Below are positions 1 through 15,903 of a DNA stretch of 64,000 nt, in pieces (position 1 is the stretch's first letter; each line of letters begins with the position of its first letter). This stretch comes from Arthrobacter pullicola (GTDB taxonomy: Bacteria; Actinomycetota; Actinomycetes; Actinomycetales; Micrococcaceae): NCBI RefSeq assembly GCF_014836875.1, contig NZ_JACSQC010000002.1:1-64000 (forward strand), written 5' to 3'. The notes below the pieces were generated by a model that saw only the letters and a list, made by a program, of their open reading frames with translations, did no database searches and had not been told where the DNA came from. Position numbers and translations under genes: made by a program.

Positions 1-64
1 TCCGCCGGCGCACCAGGCGCGCAGTGGATCCACCATCAAATGTTTGTTGGGGTTTGGCCGCCAT
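1..64 (-). CDS. N-terminal fragment of an unidentified protein, cut by window edge
   Basis: An ATG at 64 opens a frame that runs off the left edge after 21 codons (MAAKPQQTFDGGSTARLVRR). An AGGAAG about 10 bases upstream could be its ribosome binding site, and a promoter-like pair at 120-148 points toward it. I do not recognise the protein from so little sequence. The main alternative is that the frame is accidental; the upstream promoter and the terminator that separates it from tyrS favour a real gene. Confidence 0.3.
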   Translation of the reverse strand, partial: MAAKPQQTFDGGSTARLVRRR

Positions 65-119
65 GCTTCGGGCGCTTCCTGCTTCTCAGCGGAGCGTCCC
101 GGCCGCGGCGACTCACATA

Positions 120-148
120 ACTGTACACACACCCAGCCGGGGGTGCAA
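120..148 (-). promoter_or_regulatory. Candidate sigma-A-type promoter for the gene leaving on the left
   Basis: On the minus strand TTGCAC (148-143) is followed after exactly 17 bases by TACAGT (125-120). Both match the housekeeping pattern reasonably, and the predicted start would lie about 50 bases before the ATG at 64. The site sits just beyond the tyrS terminator, so it would give the next gene its own transcript. Confidence 0.4.
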
Positions 149-199
149 GCCGGAATTGATGTGACCTCCTGCACGCTGCGCTGCCGCCGGCGGAAACAC

Positions 200-231
200 T
201 TGAGGGCAGGCCGTGAATGGCCTGCCCTCAA
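200..231 (-). terminator. tyrS terminator hairpin
   Basis: Perfect 13-bp inverted repeat (200-212 with 219-231) around a six-base loop, starting 15 bases after the tyrS stop codon. The tail on the minus strand is GTGTTTCC, only moderately U-rich, so efficiency is uncertain, but position and stem length fit an intrinsic terminator. Confidence 0.75.
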
Positions 232-245
232 GAGGTTCGGATGAA

Positions 246-1571
246 TCAGAGTCCCGAGACAACCGCGGTTGCCAGGGTGCGCTTGCCGCGGCGCAGCAGC
301 AGGTACTTGCCGTGCAGCAGCTCCTCGGTTCCGATTACGGCGTCGATCTCCGTGACCTTGCGGTTGTTCACGTAGGCACCGCCTTCGGTGATAGTCCGCC
401 GGGCATCCGAGTTGGTCTTGGACAGGCCGGTAGCAACCAGCAGGTCGACGATGCCAAGTCCCGCAGCATCCACCTCAGCCCGCGGCAGCTCGGAGGTGGC
501 TGCGGTGAGGGTCGCTTCGTCCAGCTCCTCCAGGGAGCCCTGGCCGAACAGGGCGGCCGACGCGGCGATGACCTTGTCGGTGGCATCAGTACCGTGCACC
601 AGCGAGGTGACGTCGTAGGCCAGTGCGCGCTGTGCTTCACGCTTGTGCGGCGCCTCCGTCACTGCCCGTTCCAGTTCCTCGATTTCGGACTTGGTGCGGA
701 AGGTGAAGACCTTGAGCCGGTCAATCACATCGGCGTCGGCCGTATTGAGCCAGAACTGGAACATGGCGTACGGGCTGGTCATCGTGGGATCCAGCCAGAC
801 GGCGTTGCCTTCGCTCTTGCCGAACTTGGTGCCGTCCGAGTTGGTGATCAGCGGCGTACCCAGGGCGTGCACGGTGGCGCCTTCGACCTTGCGCACCAGT
901 TCGGTGCCGGAGGTGAGGTTGCCCCACTGGTCCGATCCGCCGGTTTCCAGGACACAGTCGTAGTCGCGGAAGAGCTGCAGGTAGTCCATACCCTGCAGGA
1001 CCTGGTAGCTGAATTCCGCGTAGCTGATGCCTTCGTCGGAGTTCAGGCGCGAAGCCACGATCTCCTTCTTCACCATGGTTCCGACCCGGAAGTGCTTACC
1101 GATTTCCCGCAGGAAGTCCAGGGCGCTCATGGGCGCCGTCCAGTCCAGGTTGTTCACCATGCGGGCAGCGTTTTCACCCTCGAAGCTCAGGAACCGCTGG
1201 ACCTGGCCCTGCAGGTAGCCGACCCACTCCGCCACCGTTTCCTTGGTGTTCATGGTGCGTTCCGCCGTCGGGCGCGGGTCCCCCACCAAACCGGTGGACC
1301 CGCCGACCAGGGCCAGAGGCTTGTGCCCGGCCAGCTGCAGCCGGCGCATGGTCAGCAGCTGCACCAGGTTGCCCAGGTGCAGGCTCGGCGCTGTGGGGTC
1401 GAAGCCGCAGTAATACGTGACGGGGTCTCCGCTGAGTAGCTTTTCAAGCTCCGCCTCATCGGTGGAGAGCTTAATCAGCCCTCTCCACTTCAGTTCCTGC
1501 CAGATGTTGGCAAAGGTCGGATCGTTCTGCTGGGCAGCAAGGCCCTCGGAGGTCTGGGTATTCTGTGGCAC
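246..1571 (-). CDS. tyrS: Tyrosyl-tRNA synthetase
   Basis: Charges tRNA-Tyr with tyrosine in the cytoplasm. At 441 residues it has normal bacterial TyrS length. Visible class I motifs are the HIGH equivalent HLGN at 65-68, the tyrosine-site signature GGSDQWGN at 211-218 and the KMSKS equivalent KFGKS at 249-253. The last 80 or so residues form the S4-like tRNA-binding domain. The start is a GTG 12 bases after the upstream helicase gene. A TAATTT element lies six bases before that GTG, so the mRNA could be leaderless, although a weak GAGG is also present, and read-through from the helicase gene is likely too. Confidence 0.97.
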   Translation of the reverse strand: MPQNTQTSEGLAAQQNDPTFANIWQELKWRGLIKLSTDEAELEKLLSGDPVTYYCGFDPTAPSLHLGNLVQLLTMRRLQLAGHKPLALVGGSTGLVGDPRPTAERTMNTKETVAEWVGYLQGQVQRFLSFEGENAARMVNNLDWTAPMSALDFLREIGKHFRVGTMVKKEIVASRLNSDEGISYAEFSYQVLQGMDYLQLFRDYDCVLETGGSDQWGNLTSGTELVRKVEGATVHALGTPLITNSDGTKFGKSEGNAVWLDPTMTSPYAMFQFWLNTADADVIDRLKVFTFRTKSEIEELERAVTEAPHKREAQRALAYDVTSLVHGTDATDKVIAASAALFGQGSLEELDEATLTAATSELPRAEVDAAGLGIVDLLVATGLSKTNSDARRTITEGGAYVNNRKVTEIDAVIGTEELLHGKYLLLRRGKRTLATAVVSGL

Positions 1572-1583
1572 GCCTCTAAATTA

Positions 1584-3851
1584 TCAGGATTCGCCGTCGG
1601 CTATCCCCGCCGGGATGCCGCGCTCCGCAATAAGACGCAGGCGCTGGGTCGGCCGCGTCATCGCGACGTAGAGATCCCCTACCTTGCCGGCAGCTGCGGT
1701 GAGCAGTTCCGAGGGCTCAAGGATCACGACGCCGTCGAACTCCAGTCCCTTGGCTTCCCGCGGAGAGATCACCACGATGTCCTGGCCCAGTCCGCCGGCA
1801 CCGGTACCCACCCGGTTCCCGTAGACCCCCTTCAAGGCCTGGCGGACTTCCGCCAGGCGGTGATCCTCGGTGATGACGGCGAGCAGGCCGCCTTCCAGGG
1901 CAGCCAGGTCCCCGGGCAGCGTCTCGAGCAGCCGGGCGATCAGCCCGCCTTCCTCAACCGTGTCCAGGAACGGCGGCCACTGTCCTTCGCGGACGGCCTT
2001 CGGCGCGGAAACCACCAGTCCTGCAGCGTTGGCCATCCGGACAGCTGCCTCCGCAATCTGCGCGGGGGTGCGGTAGTTGACGGTGAGTTCCTCCAGCGTC
2101 CAGCGCTCCCCCACGAACGGGTCGAGCGCCTGCTGCCACGAGGTGGCACCGGCGGCGGAACTGGTCTGGGCGATGTCTCCCACCACGGTGAAGGACTTCA
2201 GCGGGCACCGGCGCATCAGCAGGCGCCACTGCATGGCGGAGAGTTCCTGCGCCTCGTCCACCACCACGTGCCCGAAAGCCCAGGTGCGGTCGACGGCGGC
2301 ACGGTCCGCGGCGGTCAGCCGCTGCTCGGACTCCATATTGTGGTTGGCCAGGTCCTCGGCGGAGAGGATGCCGTGGGCGCCCGAATCCTCAAGGAAGCCT
2401 TCGGTGTTTTCAATCGCGCGCTCAGCGTTGGCCAGGTCCCGCTTGCGGGCTTCCTCCAGCGCGGCACTGTCCCGGCCGGCGGAGGGATCGAGGTCCCCCA
2501 GCAGTTCAGCGGCCTCATCGAGCAGCGGAATATCCGCTTCGGTCCAGGGCGCGTCCGGGGTGCGCATCAGCAGGGCACGCTCGGCATCGGTGAAGTCCGG
2601 CGCGGCGGCTTCCAGGTGTCCGGGCTTGCTGAACAGTTCGCTGATGAGCTTTTCCGGCGTCATCGGCATCCAGCACAGGTTCAATGCAATGCGTACATCC
2701 CGGGCGCTCCGCACGTCCTCGGCGAGATACGCACGGTCGGTGCTGTTTCCGGCACCGGCCGACTCTTCGAGCACCTCGGTCAGCTGGTCAGTGAGTTCGC
2801 GCAGCAGGATCTTCACGAACGTCACGCGGGCTTCGTTGTGGGGCTTGCCGGTGGCGCGTGCCCGGTCCCGGGCACGCTGGACCTGCTTCGGGGTCAGCGT
2901 GATCATGGTGCCGTCGACGTTCAACCGGCGCGGTTCCGCCAGGATCCGCTCGCGGTTGGCGACGGCGCGGTTGACGACGTCGGCCATGGACAGCCTGCCC
3001 TTGATCTCCGCAGCGGCAGCTGAATCCTCGCCTGTGGCCTTGATGCCCGGCATGAGCTGGCCAAGGCTGGACATTACGACGCCGGTTTCGCCCAGGGAGG
3101 GCAGCACCCGTTCGATGTAGTGGATGAAGGCGTTCGAGGGTCCCACGAGCAGGACGCCGGCTGATTTCAGGCGCTCCCGGTGGGTGTACAGCAGGTACGC
3201 GGCACGGTGCAGGGCGACGGCGGTTTTGCCGGTGCCCGGGCCGCCCTGAACCACCAGGGTGCCGGGCAGCGGTGCGCGGATAATCCGGTCCTGCTCGGCC
3301 TGGATGGTGCCGACGATGTCCGACATCTGGCCGGTGCGCTTGGAATTCAGGGCAGCCAGCAGGGCACCCTCGCCCTGTAGGTTGTCGCCGTCTTCCAGCA
3401 TCGAGTAATCGAGCACGTCGTCTTCGAGGCCCTGGACGTCCCGGCCCTTGAGGATCAGGTGCCGGCGGCGGCGCACGCCCTGCCGCTCAAATGCCGTGGC
3501 CTGGTAAAAGGTGCCCGCTTCCGGTGCGCGCCAGTCCACCATCAACCGCTGCAGATCTGCGGTGGAGAGGCCGATCCGGCCAATGTAGCGGGTCTCGCCG
3601 TCGTCGAGGTCCAGCCGGCCAAAGACCAGCCGGTCATCGACGGCGTTCAGCTGCGCAAGCCGGTCCTCGTACATGGTGGCGAAGGCGTCGCGTTCGGACC
3701 GGTTCTGGTGGGAACCGGCGGAATGGGAGCGGCGGACCTGGGCCAGCTGCTCGCTTTTTTCCTCCCGCAGCTCATCGAGCCGGTGGTACAGGCCGGCCAC
3801 GTAACGGCGCTCGTGGTCGAGCTCCGTTTGGACCGAAGACGTTTCAGGCAT
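1584..3851 (-). CDS. HelD-like UvrD/Rep-family ATPase (RNA polymerase-associated helicase)
   Basis: A 755-residue superfamily I ATPase. Walker A (GGPGTGKT) is near residue 203, a DEAQE Walker B near 535 and GDIAQT shortly after; the C-terminal helicase half has KGLEFDGVVI and YVAMTRPTQRL. The N-terminal 190 residues are helical and charged (DHERRYVAGLYHRLDELREE), as in HelD proteins, which insert a coiled arm into RNA polymerase and help release stalled enzyme. HelD of Bacillus and mycobacteria is the known reference; calling this gene HelD is inference from domain layout. Its ATG has a purine-rich site (GAGGGAACG) upstream. It lies directly before tyrS, probably co-transcribed. Confidence 0.85.
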   Translation of the reverse strand: MPETSSVQTELDHERRYVAGLYHRLDELREEKSEQLAQVRRSHSAGSHQNRSERDAFATMYEDRLAQLNAVDDRLVFGRLDLDDGETRYIGRIGLSTADLQRLMVDWRAPEAGTFYQATAFERQGVRRRRHLILKGRDVQGLEDDVLDYSMLEDGDNLQGEGALLAALNSKRTGQMSDIVGTIQAEQDRIIRAPLPGTLVVQGGPGTGKTAVALHRAAYLLYTHRERLKSAGVLLVGPSNAFIHYIERVLPSLGETGVVMSSLGQLMPGIKATGEDSAAAAEIKGRLSMADVVNRAVANRERILAEPRRLNVDGTMITLTPKQVQRARDRARATGKPHNEARVTFVKILLRELTDQLTEVLEESAGAGNSTDRAYLAEDVRSARDVRIALNLCWMPMTPEKLISELFSKPGHLEAAAPDFTDAERALLMRTPDAPWTEADIPLLDEAAELLGDLDPSAGRDSAALEEARKRDLANAERAIENTEGFLEDSGAHGILSAEDLANHNMESEQRLTAADRAAVDRTWAFGHVVVDEAQELSAMQWRLLMRRCPLKSFTVVGDIAQTSSAAGATSWQQALDPFVGERWTLEELTVNYRTPAQIAEAAVRMANAAGLVVSAPKAVREGQWPPFLDTVEEGGLIARLLETLPGDLAALEGGLLAVITEDHRLAEVRQALKGVYGNRVGTGAGGLGQDIVVISPREAKGLEFDGVVILEPSELLTAAAGKVGDLYVAMTRPTQRLRLIAERGIPAGIADGES

Positions 3852-3978
3852 GTTCGCGTTCCCTCTCGCAAAGGCAGACCGTCTATCTTACCGTGCATCG
3901 GCACAATTTCCATGCCCTGTCCATAGTGCGTGTGGACGTTGCGTTCCGCGAACCGTATTCCGTTGCCGGATGGCGGAT

Positions 3979-4560
3979 TCAGTAGGTGATCAGCGACCGG
4001 ACGTTGTGGCCGGCGAGGGCTGCACGGCCGCCCAGTTCACCAAGTTCCAGCACGACCCCGAAGCCCGCGACGCTGGAGCCCGCACTCTCGATCAGGCGGG
4101 CGGCGGCAGCGAGCGTTCCGCCGGTGGCCAGGACGTCGTCCAGGATCAGGACACGGGATCCGGCGGGGATGTCCTCGACATGCAGCTCGAGGCTGTTCTG
4201 GCCGTACTCCATGTCATAGGTCTCGGTGTAGGTCTCCCGCGGCAGTTTTCCGGGCTTGCGGATAGTGATCACACCGCGTTCGGAGGCGTAGGCCGCTGCG
4301 GCGGCGAGCAGGAATCCGCGGGCTTCCACGCCGGCCACGAAGTCGAACTGTCCCTCGTATCCGGCCAGCAGTGCGTCCACCATGCCACGCAGCGCCGGTC
4401 CATCTGCGAAGACGGGAGTCAGGTCGCGGAACGTGATGCCCGGCTTGGGGTAATCCTGGACGACGGCGCCGAGGCGGTCGATGGTTTCGGCAATCGTTTC
4501 GGCGGCCTGAGGGGCCGGGGTTGCGGAAGTGTTGAGCGGGTTCGAAGCTGTGTGTTTCAC
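3979..4560 (-). CDS. apt: Adenine phosphoribosyltransferase
   Basis: Salvages adenine to AMP using PRPP. The 193-residue protein has the type I phosphoribosyltransferase fold: the PRPP loop VLILDDVLATGGT at 137-149 and the APT-type GVEARGF at 77-83. The first 20 residues are a low-complexity extension compared with minimal APT. The start is GTG at 4560; a TAAGGT hexamer six bases upstream suggests a leaderless transcript, since no Shine-Dalgarno is visible. It stands alone between a helicase gene and a DNA glycosylase gene, about 140 bases from the latter. Confidence 0.95.
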   Translation of the reverse strand: MKHTASNPLNTSATPAPQAAETIAETIDRLGAVVQDYPKPGITFRDLTPVFADGPALRGMVDALLAGYEGQFDFVAGVEARGFLLAAAAAYASERGVITIRKPGKLPRETYTETYDMEYGQNSLELHVEDIPAGSRVLILDDVLATGGTLAAAARLIESAGSSVAGFGVVLELGELGGRAALAGHNVRSLITY

Positions 4561-4703
4561 CCATCTACCTTACCGGTCTGCCGCACCCGAAGCCCTGTCC
4601 TGCGGCTGCGCTGCTCCTCACAGCCGGCCGCCGCCCAGCCGTGCGGCAGACCGCACAGGCATCCGGAGGCAACCCGGCCCCGGCCCGTTGGTGGCCGGTC
4701 AGC

Positions 4704-5372
4704 CTACGCGCGCTTCGCCGTCGCCCCCGAAGCGCGTACCCGAGCCCGCTGTACCGCCGGCCGGTATTTGGAGACGCTCGGTTCGCCGGTCAGCCAAAAC
4801 CGCCAGGGGTAGGCTTCTCCACCGCCTTCCCCGCTGACGCCAACCCGGGGACCGCAGGAAATCGCCTCCGCTGCGGCCGGTTCCGGCGGCAGTTCCAGCC
4901 GCAGCGGGGACGTGAAAACATCCGCGCCGTCCAGGCTGCGGTCTATGCCCAGTGCCTGGGTCAGCCGGGCCGGCCCGCGGGCCAGGTCCAGGGGTGATTT
5001 GGGCTGCTTGCGGCGCACTCCGGCGACGGCGTGGCCCTCAACGATTTCCCCGGCCCGCAGCAGCAGCCCGGTGGCCTGGCCCGGTTCGCCGCAGACGACG
5101 TTGGCGCAGTAGTGCATCCCGTAGGTGAAGTAGACGTAAAGGTGTCCGGCCGGGCCAAACATGGTGGAGTTCCGGGCCGACTTTCCGCGGAAGGCATGGG
5201 ACCCGGGGTCCGCTGCTCCGAGGTACGCTTCCACCTCCGTGATCCGGACCGCGACGTCGCCCTCCTCGGATTCCCTGCGGAGGACGGCACCCAGCAGCCA
5301 GGGCGCGGCCTCGGTGGCAGGGATGGTCAGCCGGCTGCGTTGTTCTGCGGGATCCAGGCGTATCTGCTCCAT
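4704..5372 (-). CDS. DNA-3-methyladenine glycosylase (AAG/MPG family)
   Basis: Excises alkylated purines such as 3-methyladenine, starting base excision repair. The 222-residue length matches bacterial AAG-family enzymes. Family blocks are easy to see: EVEAYLGAADPGSHAFRGKS near residue 46, the YVYFTYGMHYCANVVC block near 79-94 that carries the DNA-intercalating tyrosine region, then the LLRAGE and LARGPARLTQALGI segments. It is unrelated to the AlkA and Tag families. No SOS box lies upstream. Confidence 0.95.
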   Translation of the reverse strand: MEQIRLDPAEQRSRLTIPATEAAPWLLGAVLRRESEEGDVAVRITEVEAYLGAADPGSHAFRGKSARNSTMFGPAGHLYVYFTYGMHYCANVVCGEPGQATGLLLRAGEIVEGHAVAGVRRKQPKSPLDLARGPARLTQALGIDRSLDGADVFTSPLRLELPPEPAAAEAISCGPRVGVSGEGGGEAYPWRFWLTGEPSVSKYRPAVQRARVRASGATAKRA

Positions 5373-5456
5373 CCTTCGACCGTAGCAAGAGCGGCGGCTG
5401 CGTAAAAAACCGGTTTGAGCGGCCGCGGGGTGTGTGCCGGCGTGCTGCGGAAGAGG

Positions 5457-6332
5457 CTAAGCAGAGGCACTGTAGAGCGCTTCGAGCGCCCGGAGGCGGT
5501 GGGAGTTCGGATGCGGGGTCTCCCCCAGCAGCCGGACTGCGGCCGAGTCCAGCGCCAGGTGCCAGGCAGCCATCAGAGCGGCCGTGTCCTGCGGGTTGCC
5601 GCCGTCGATCCGCTGGCGGATCCGCAGTTTGCCCACCCCATCCGCCTCTTCCACCGAAAAGTCTGCACCCTCGCCGAGGCGGAGGTTTCCGCCGGAACTT
5701 TCGACGGCGGCGGTAATGTCCTCAGCCGGAGCGTCGTACCAGCGTTCAAAGACCAGTGTGGTGTCCCCGGGGGTTTCTTCCAGGAAACCCATGGTCGGCG
5801 AGACGTCGAATTCCTTGGAATAGGCATCCCGCAGCGCCCGCCACTCGGCTGGCTGCTCCATGCCCGGCGGTGGAGTCCCAGCAGCCACCGCAGCGAACGC
5901 CAGCAGGATGCCCTGCCAGCCGGCGCTGCCCTCGGCAAGGAAATCCGCGGTGTCGGTGCGGGACCGGAACTGCAGCAGCGCACCGCCGTCGGACTCCAGC
6001 ACCTGCCACTCCAGCACTGATTCCTCGCCGAGTTCATCATCCCAGGTGATTTGCAGACTGCTGCGGGGCGTGAGCTGCAGAACGGTGCCGGATATGCTGC
6101 CTCCGCCCATCTCCACAGTGTATTCCTTGCCCAGTTCCCAGTCCGGGGTGACGGATCCCAGCCACTGCTCGACTTTGCGCGGATTCGTCAGGACATCCCA
6201 GATATGCGCGGCGGGGTAGTCGAACTGTTTGTCGAAGGCCAGCGCCCAGCCGTCGCTCAGCTTTTCGATGCGGCCTGCGGGAACCGAGGGGTCCTCCCAC
6301 CCGGAACGGCTGGACGATGATGCTTCAGACAT
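5457..6332 (-). CDS. Two-domain SRPBCC (AHSA1-like) protein
   Basis: A 291-residue soluble protein. Residues about 20-150 look like an SRPBCC/AHSA1 hydrophobic-pocket domain (FDYPAAHIWDVLTNPRKVEQWLG is the usual first helix region), and the second half may be a degenerate second copy. No enzyme function can be assigned; such proteins bind small hydrophobic ligands or act with regulators. I set the start at the ATG at 6332 because GGAAGG precedes it and a longer reading would run into the neighbouring pdxH-like gene. No ArsR partner is adjacent, unlike the second AHSA1 gene in this window. Confidence 0.8.
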   Translation of the reverse strand: MSEASSSSRSGWEDPSVPAGRIEKLSDGWALAFDKQFDYPAAHIWDVLTNPRKVEQWLGSVTPDWELGKEYTVEMGGGSISGTVLQLTPRSSLQITWDDELGEESVLEWQVLESDGGALLQFRSRTDTADFLAEGSAGWQGILLAFAAVAAGTPPPGMEQPAEWRALRDAYSKEFDVSPTMGFLEETPGDTTLVFERWYDAPAEDITAAVESSGGNLRLGEGADFSVEEADGVGKLRIRQRIDGGNPQDTAALMAAWHLALDSAAVRLLGETPHPNSHRLRALEALYSASA

Positions 6333-6427
6333 GGCGGCCCTTCCGTAGATGCCATCTGCTGCACTACCTACCTTAGGGTGGGTGGGTCCGCTCTGGAAGG
6401 CGCGCCAAGTCGAAGCGCGGCCAAAGC

Positions 6428-7036
6428 TCAGCGCCCGTATCCGGGCGGCAGCCGGTAGCGGATGTGGTTCCGGTCCGCCCGGGCCTGCCAGAATTCGGTT
6501 TCCAGCGGCTGCAGCGCGTAGAGCTGCCACACCGGGTTGGGGCTGCCGTCTGCCCCGGGGCGCTCCTCCCAGTCCGCGGCCGATGCTTCTTCTGACAGCG
6601 GCACCACGCTGCCGGCGATGCGGACCTGGCGGCCCAGGGGCTGCCAGAAGAAGTTCATGGCCGCACGCGGGTTGGCCTCCAGCTCCCGGCCTTTGCGGGA
6701 CGTGCGGGAGGTGGCGAACTGCCAGCCGTCGTCGTCGATGTCCTTCAGGATCAGCATGCGGGCCGAGGGACGGCCGGCGGGATCGGCCGTGGCCAGCGAG
6801 AAGGCATGGGGCTGCGGAATGCCGGCGGCCAGCGCTTCCCCGAGCCAGAGCCGGAACAGCACAGCGGGGTCATCCGGTGCGGTGTCCGGATCAAAGTCCG
6901 GGAGGGTGGCCGGGAAGTCGGGCAGGGCGCGCAGCAGGCGCCGGAACTCGGGGTTGGGCACGCTCACCACGGTATCGCCCAGGTCCCCGGAAGGGCAGAA
7001 ACGGCTGCCGGTGAGTGACCGGGCAACCGTTTCCAC
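6428..7036 (-). CDS. pdxH: Pyridoxamine 5'-phosphate oxidase-like flavoprotein
   Basis: Likely oxidises pyridoxamine or pyridoxine phosphate to pyridoxal phosphate with FMN. Family features are PSARMLILKDID (FMN phosphate region), ATSRTSRKGRELEANPRAAMNFFW and PLGRQVRIAGSV, with a final EFWQARADRNHIRYRL. At 202 residues it is a little short and lacks the usual final ERLAP tail, so a PdxH-like paralogue with another flavin role is possible. The start appears to be GTG; it lies 19 bases after argH and may be read through from it. Confidence 0.75.
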   Translation of the reverse strand: METVARSLTGSRFCPSGDLGDTVVSVPNPEFRRLLRALPDFPATLPDFDPDTAPDDPAVLFRLWLGEALAAGIPQPHAFSLATADPAGRPSARMLILKDIDDDGWQFATSRTSRKGRELEANPRAAMNFFWQPLGRQVRIAGSVVPLSEEASAADWEERPGADGSPNPVWQLYALQPLETEFWQARADRNHIRYRLPPGYGR

Positions 7037-7055
7037 CCCTGCGGGGTCAGGGATG

Positions 7056-9735
<2,680 letters not shown>

Positions 9736-9832
9736 GAATGTGCTCCTCTTGCGATTGGTGCAGCGTTGGTGCTGCGTTGGGTAGGAAAAGTTTGGGAAGC
9801 CTGTGGCCGGACTCACGCCGCGGGGTCAGCTT

Positions 9833-12607
<2,775 letters not shown>

Positions 12608-12611
<4 letters not shown>

Positions 12612-13534
12612 GCCTTTTCTCCATCCGGGACGATCTGGGTGCCGATGCCGGCAGTGGTGAAGACTTCCAGCAGCATGGAATGGGCCATGCGGCCATCCAC
12701 GACGGCGGCGCGGTCCACACCGCCGTCGACCGCTGCCAGGCAGGCTTCCATCTTGGGAATCATGCCGGATTCCAGGCTGGGGAGCATGCTCCGCAGTTCA
12801 CCGGCGGTCAGGGAGGAGATCAGCGAGGACTTGTCCGGCCAGTTGGCGTAAAGGCCTTCGACGTCGGTCAGGACCACCAGGCGGGAGGCACCCAGGGCCA
12901 CAGCCAGGGAGGCGGCGGCCGTATCGGCATTCACGTTCAATACCTGTCCGGTGGGTGAGCCGGCGCCGTCGATTTCCGGGGCCACGGTGGAGATGACCGG
13001 GATCCGGCCGGCCTCGATGAGGTCCAGGATCGCTCCGGGGTTGACGCCGACGACTTCGCCGACAAGGCCCAGGTCCACTTCTTCGCCGTCCACAACGGTT
13101 CCGGTGCGGACGGCCTGCAGCAGCCCGCCGTCTTCCCCGGAGAGGCCGACGGCGTAAGGGCCGTGGGAGTTGATCATGCCGACCAGCTCGCGGCCAACCT
13201 GGCCGGTGAGCACCATACGAACGGCATCCATGGCTTCGGGGGTGGTGACGCGCAGGCCGCCCTTGAACTCGGATTCGATGCCCAGCCGGGCCAGCAGCGC
13301 GCTGATCTGCGGGCCGCCGCCGTGCACCACCACGGGGTGCACACCCACGTGGTGGAGAAAGACGATGTCTTCGGCGAACGCCTGCCGCAGCTCATCATTG
13401 ACCATGGCGTTGCCGCCGTATTTGATCACCATGGTGCTGCCGGCGAACCGCTGGATCCAGGGCAGCGCCTCGATCAGCGTGGCCGCCTTGTCCTGCGCGG
13501 CCAGCTGTTCGCGGGCTTCGGTGGGGGTGCTCAT
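12608..13534 (-). CDS. argB: Acetylglutamate kinase
   Basis: Phosphorylates N-acetylglutamate, the usual arginine-feedback step. KYGGNAM and [11 protein letters not shown] are the glycine-rich ATP/substrate loops of the amino-acid kinase fold, and [15 protein letters not shown] is in the C-terminal nucleotide half. 308 residues with an N-terminal helix of the kind linked to arginine inhibition in hexameric enzymes. Eleven bases separate it from argJ. Confidence 0.97.
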
Positions 13535-13545
13535 AGGATCCTCGA

Positions 13546-14729
13546 TCAGCTGCTGTAGGCGGAGTTTTCGTGGACGTAGTCCGTGGTCAGGTCATTGGTC
13601 CAAATGGTCGCGGATTCGGTTCCGGCTGCCAGGTCGATTTCGACGCTCACCGCCCGGCCGCTGAGGTCCACGTTTTCGCGCGGATCACCGATGCCACCGC
13701 CCCGGCAGACCTGGACACCATTGATCGAGACGTTGAGCTGGTCCGGTTCGAAGGCGGCGTCGGTGGTGCCGACGGCAGAGAGGACCCGGCCCCAGTTCGG
13801 GTCGTTGCCGAAGATCGCGGTCTTGAAGAGGTTGGAGCGGGCGACGGCGCGGGACGCCGTTTCGGCGTCAGCCACGGTTGCCGCGTTGACGGTCGTGATG
13901 GCGATGTCGTGGCTGGCGCCCTCGGCGTCGGTAATCAGCTGCTGGGCCAGGGAATGGCACACGTCGGTCAGGCCGCGGGTGAACTCTTCGGTGTCCGGGG
14001 TGGTGCCGGAGGCACCGGAGGCCAGCAGGACCACCGTGTCGTTGGTGGACATGCAGCCGTCGGAGTCGGTGCGGTCAAAGGTGACCGCGGTCGCCGAGCG
14101 CAGTGCGGCGTCGAGCGTCGGTGCATCGAGGAGAGCGTCGGTGGTGAGGACCACCAGCATGGTGGCCAGTCCGGGTGCCAGCATGCCGGCGCCCTTGGCC
14201 ATCCCGCCGATCCGGTAACCGGTGCCGGCGAAGCCGGCCTGCTTGGAGACGGAGTCCGTGGTCATGATGGCCTCGGCAGCCAGCGCGCCGCCGTCGTTGG
14301 TCAGGGCCTGCACGGCAGTTTCCGCGCCGGGCAGGAGCTTGTCCATCGGCAGCTGCTCACCGATCAGGCCGGTGGAGCAGACCAGGACGTCGCCGGCGGA
14401 AACGCCCAGCAGCTCGGCTACCTTTTCCGCCGTGGCGTGGGTGTTCTGGAAGCCCTGCGGGCCGGTGCACGCGTTGGCGCCGCCGGAGTTCAGGAACACG
14501 GCGTCGGCCCGCCCGTCGGAGATGACCTGGCGGGACCAGTGCACCGGGGCGGCTGCCACCCGGTTGCTGGTGAAGACCGCGGCTGCGGCTTTCACGGGGC
14601 CGTCATTGACCACCAGGGCGACGTCGCGTCCGCCGGAGGCCTTCAGCCCGGCGGTGACGCCTGCTGCGCGGAAGCCGGCGGGTGCGGTGATGCCGGCGGT
14701 CTGGGAGCCGGTATGGATTTCGGTGCTCA

Positions 14730-14730
<1 letters not shown>
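13546..14730 (-). CDS. argJ: Glutamate N-acetyltransferase (bifunctional-type ArgJ)
   Basis: Recycles the acetyl group from N-acetylornithine to glutamate. The self-cleaving site is visible in [20 protein letters not shown], with the nucleophilic threonine at residue 190. 394 residues is standard. Whether it also uses acetyl-CoA cannot be told from sequence. It begins at the base where argC ends. Confidence 0.96.
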
Positions 14731-15813
<1,083 letters not shown>

Positions 15814-15903
15814 GACTGCGGGCAGGTCCGCCGGCGGTGACGGGCCTACGATGGTGTCCACATGCTGCCAGGTAAACACACCCCGAGCTGATTGAGGCAA
15901 CCC

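Noticed and set aside
213-1439. Long open frame antisense to tyrS, and similar long antisense frames such as 13570-14877, 54690-56168 and 57292-58737
   Set aside because: They mirror strongly coding genes of high third-position G+C, have Gly/Arg/Val-rich composition with no family features, and lack ribosome sites.
9736-9832. ARG box in the gap between argR and argG
   Set aside because: The gap has GTTGGTGC repeats but nothing like the A/T-rich TGCAT-type sites seen at argC.
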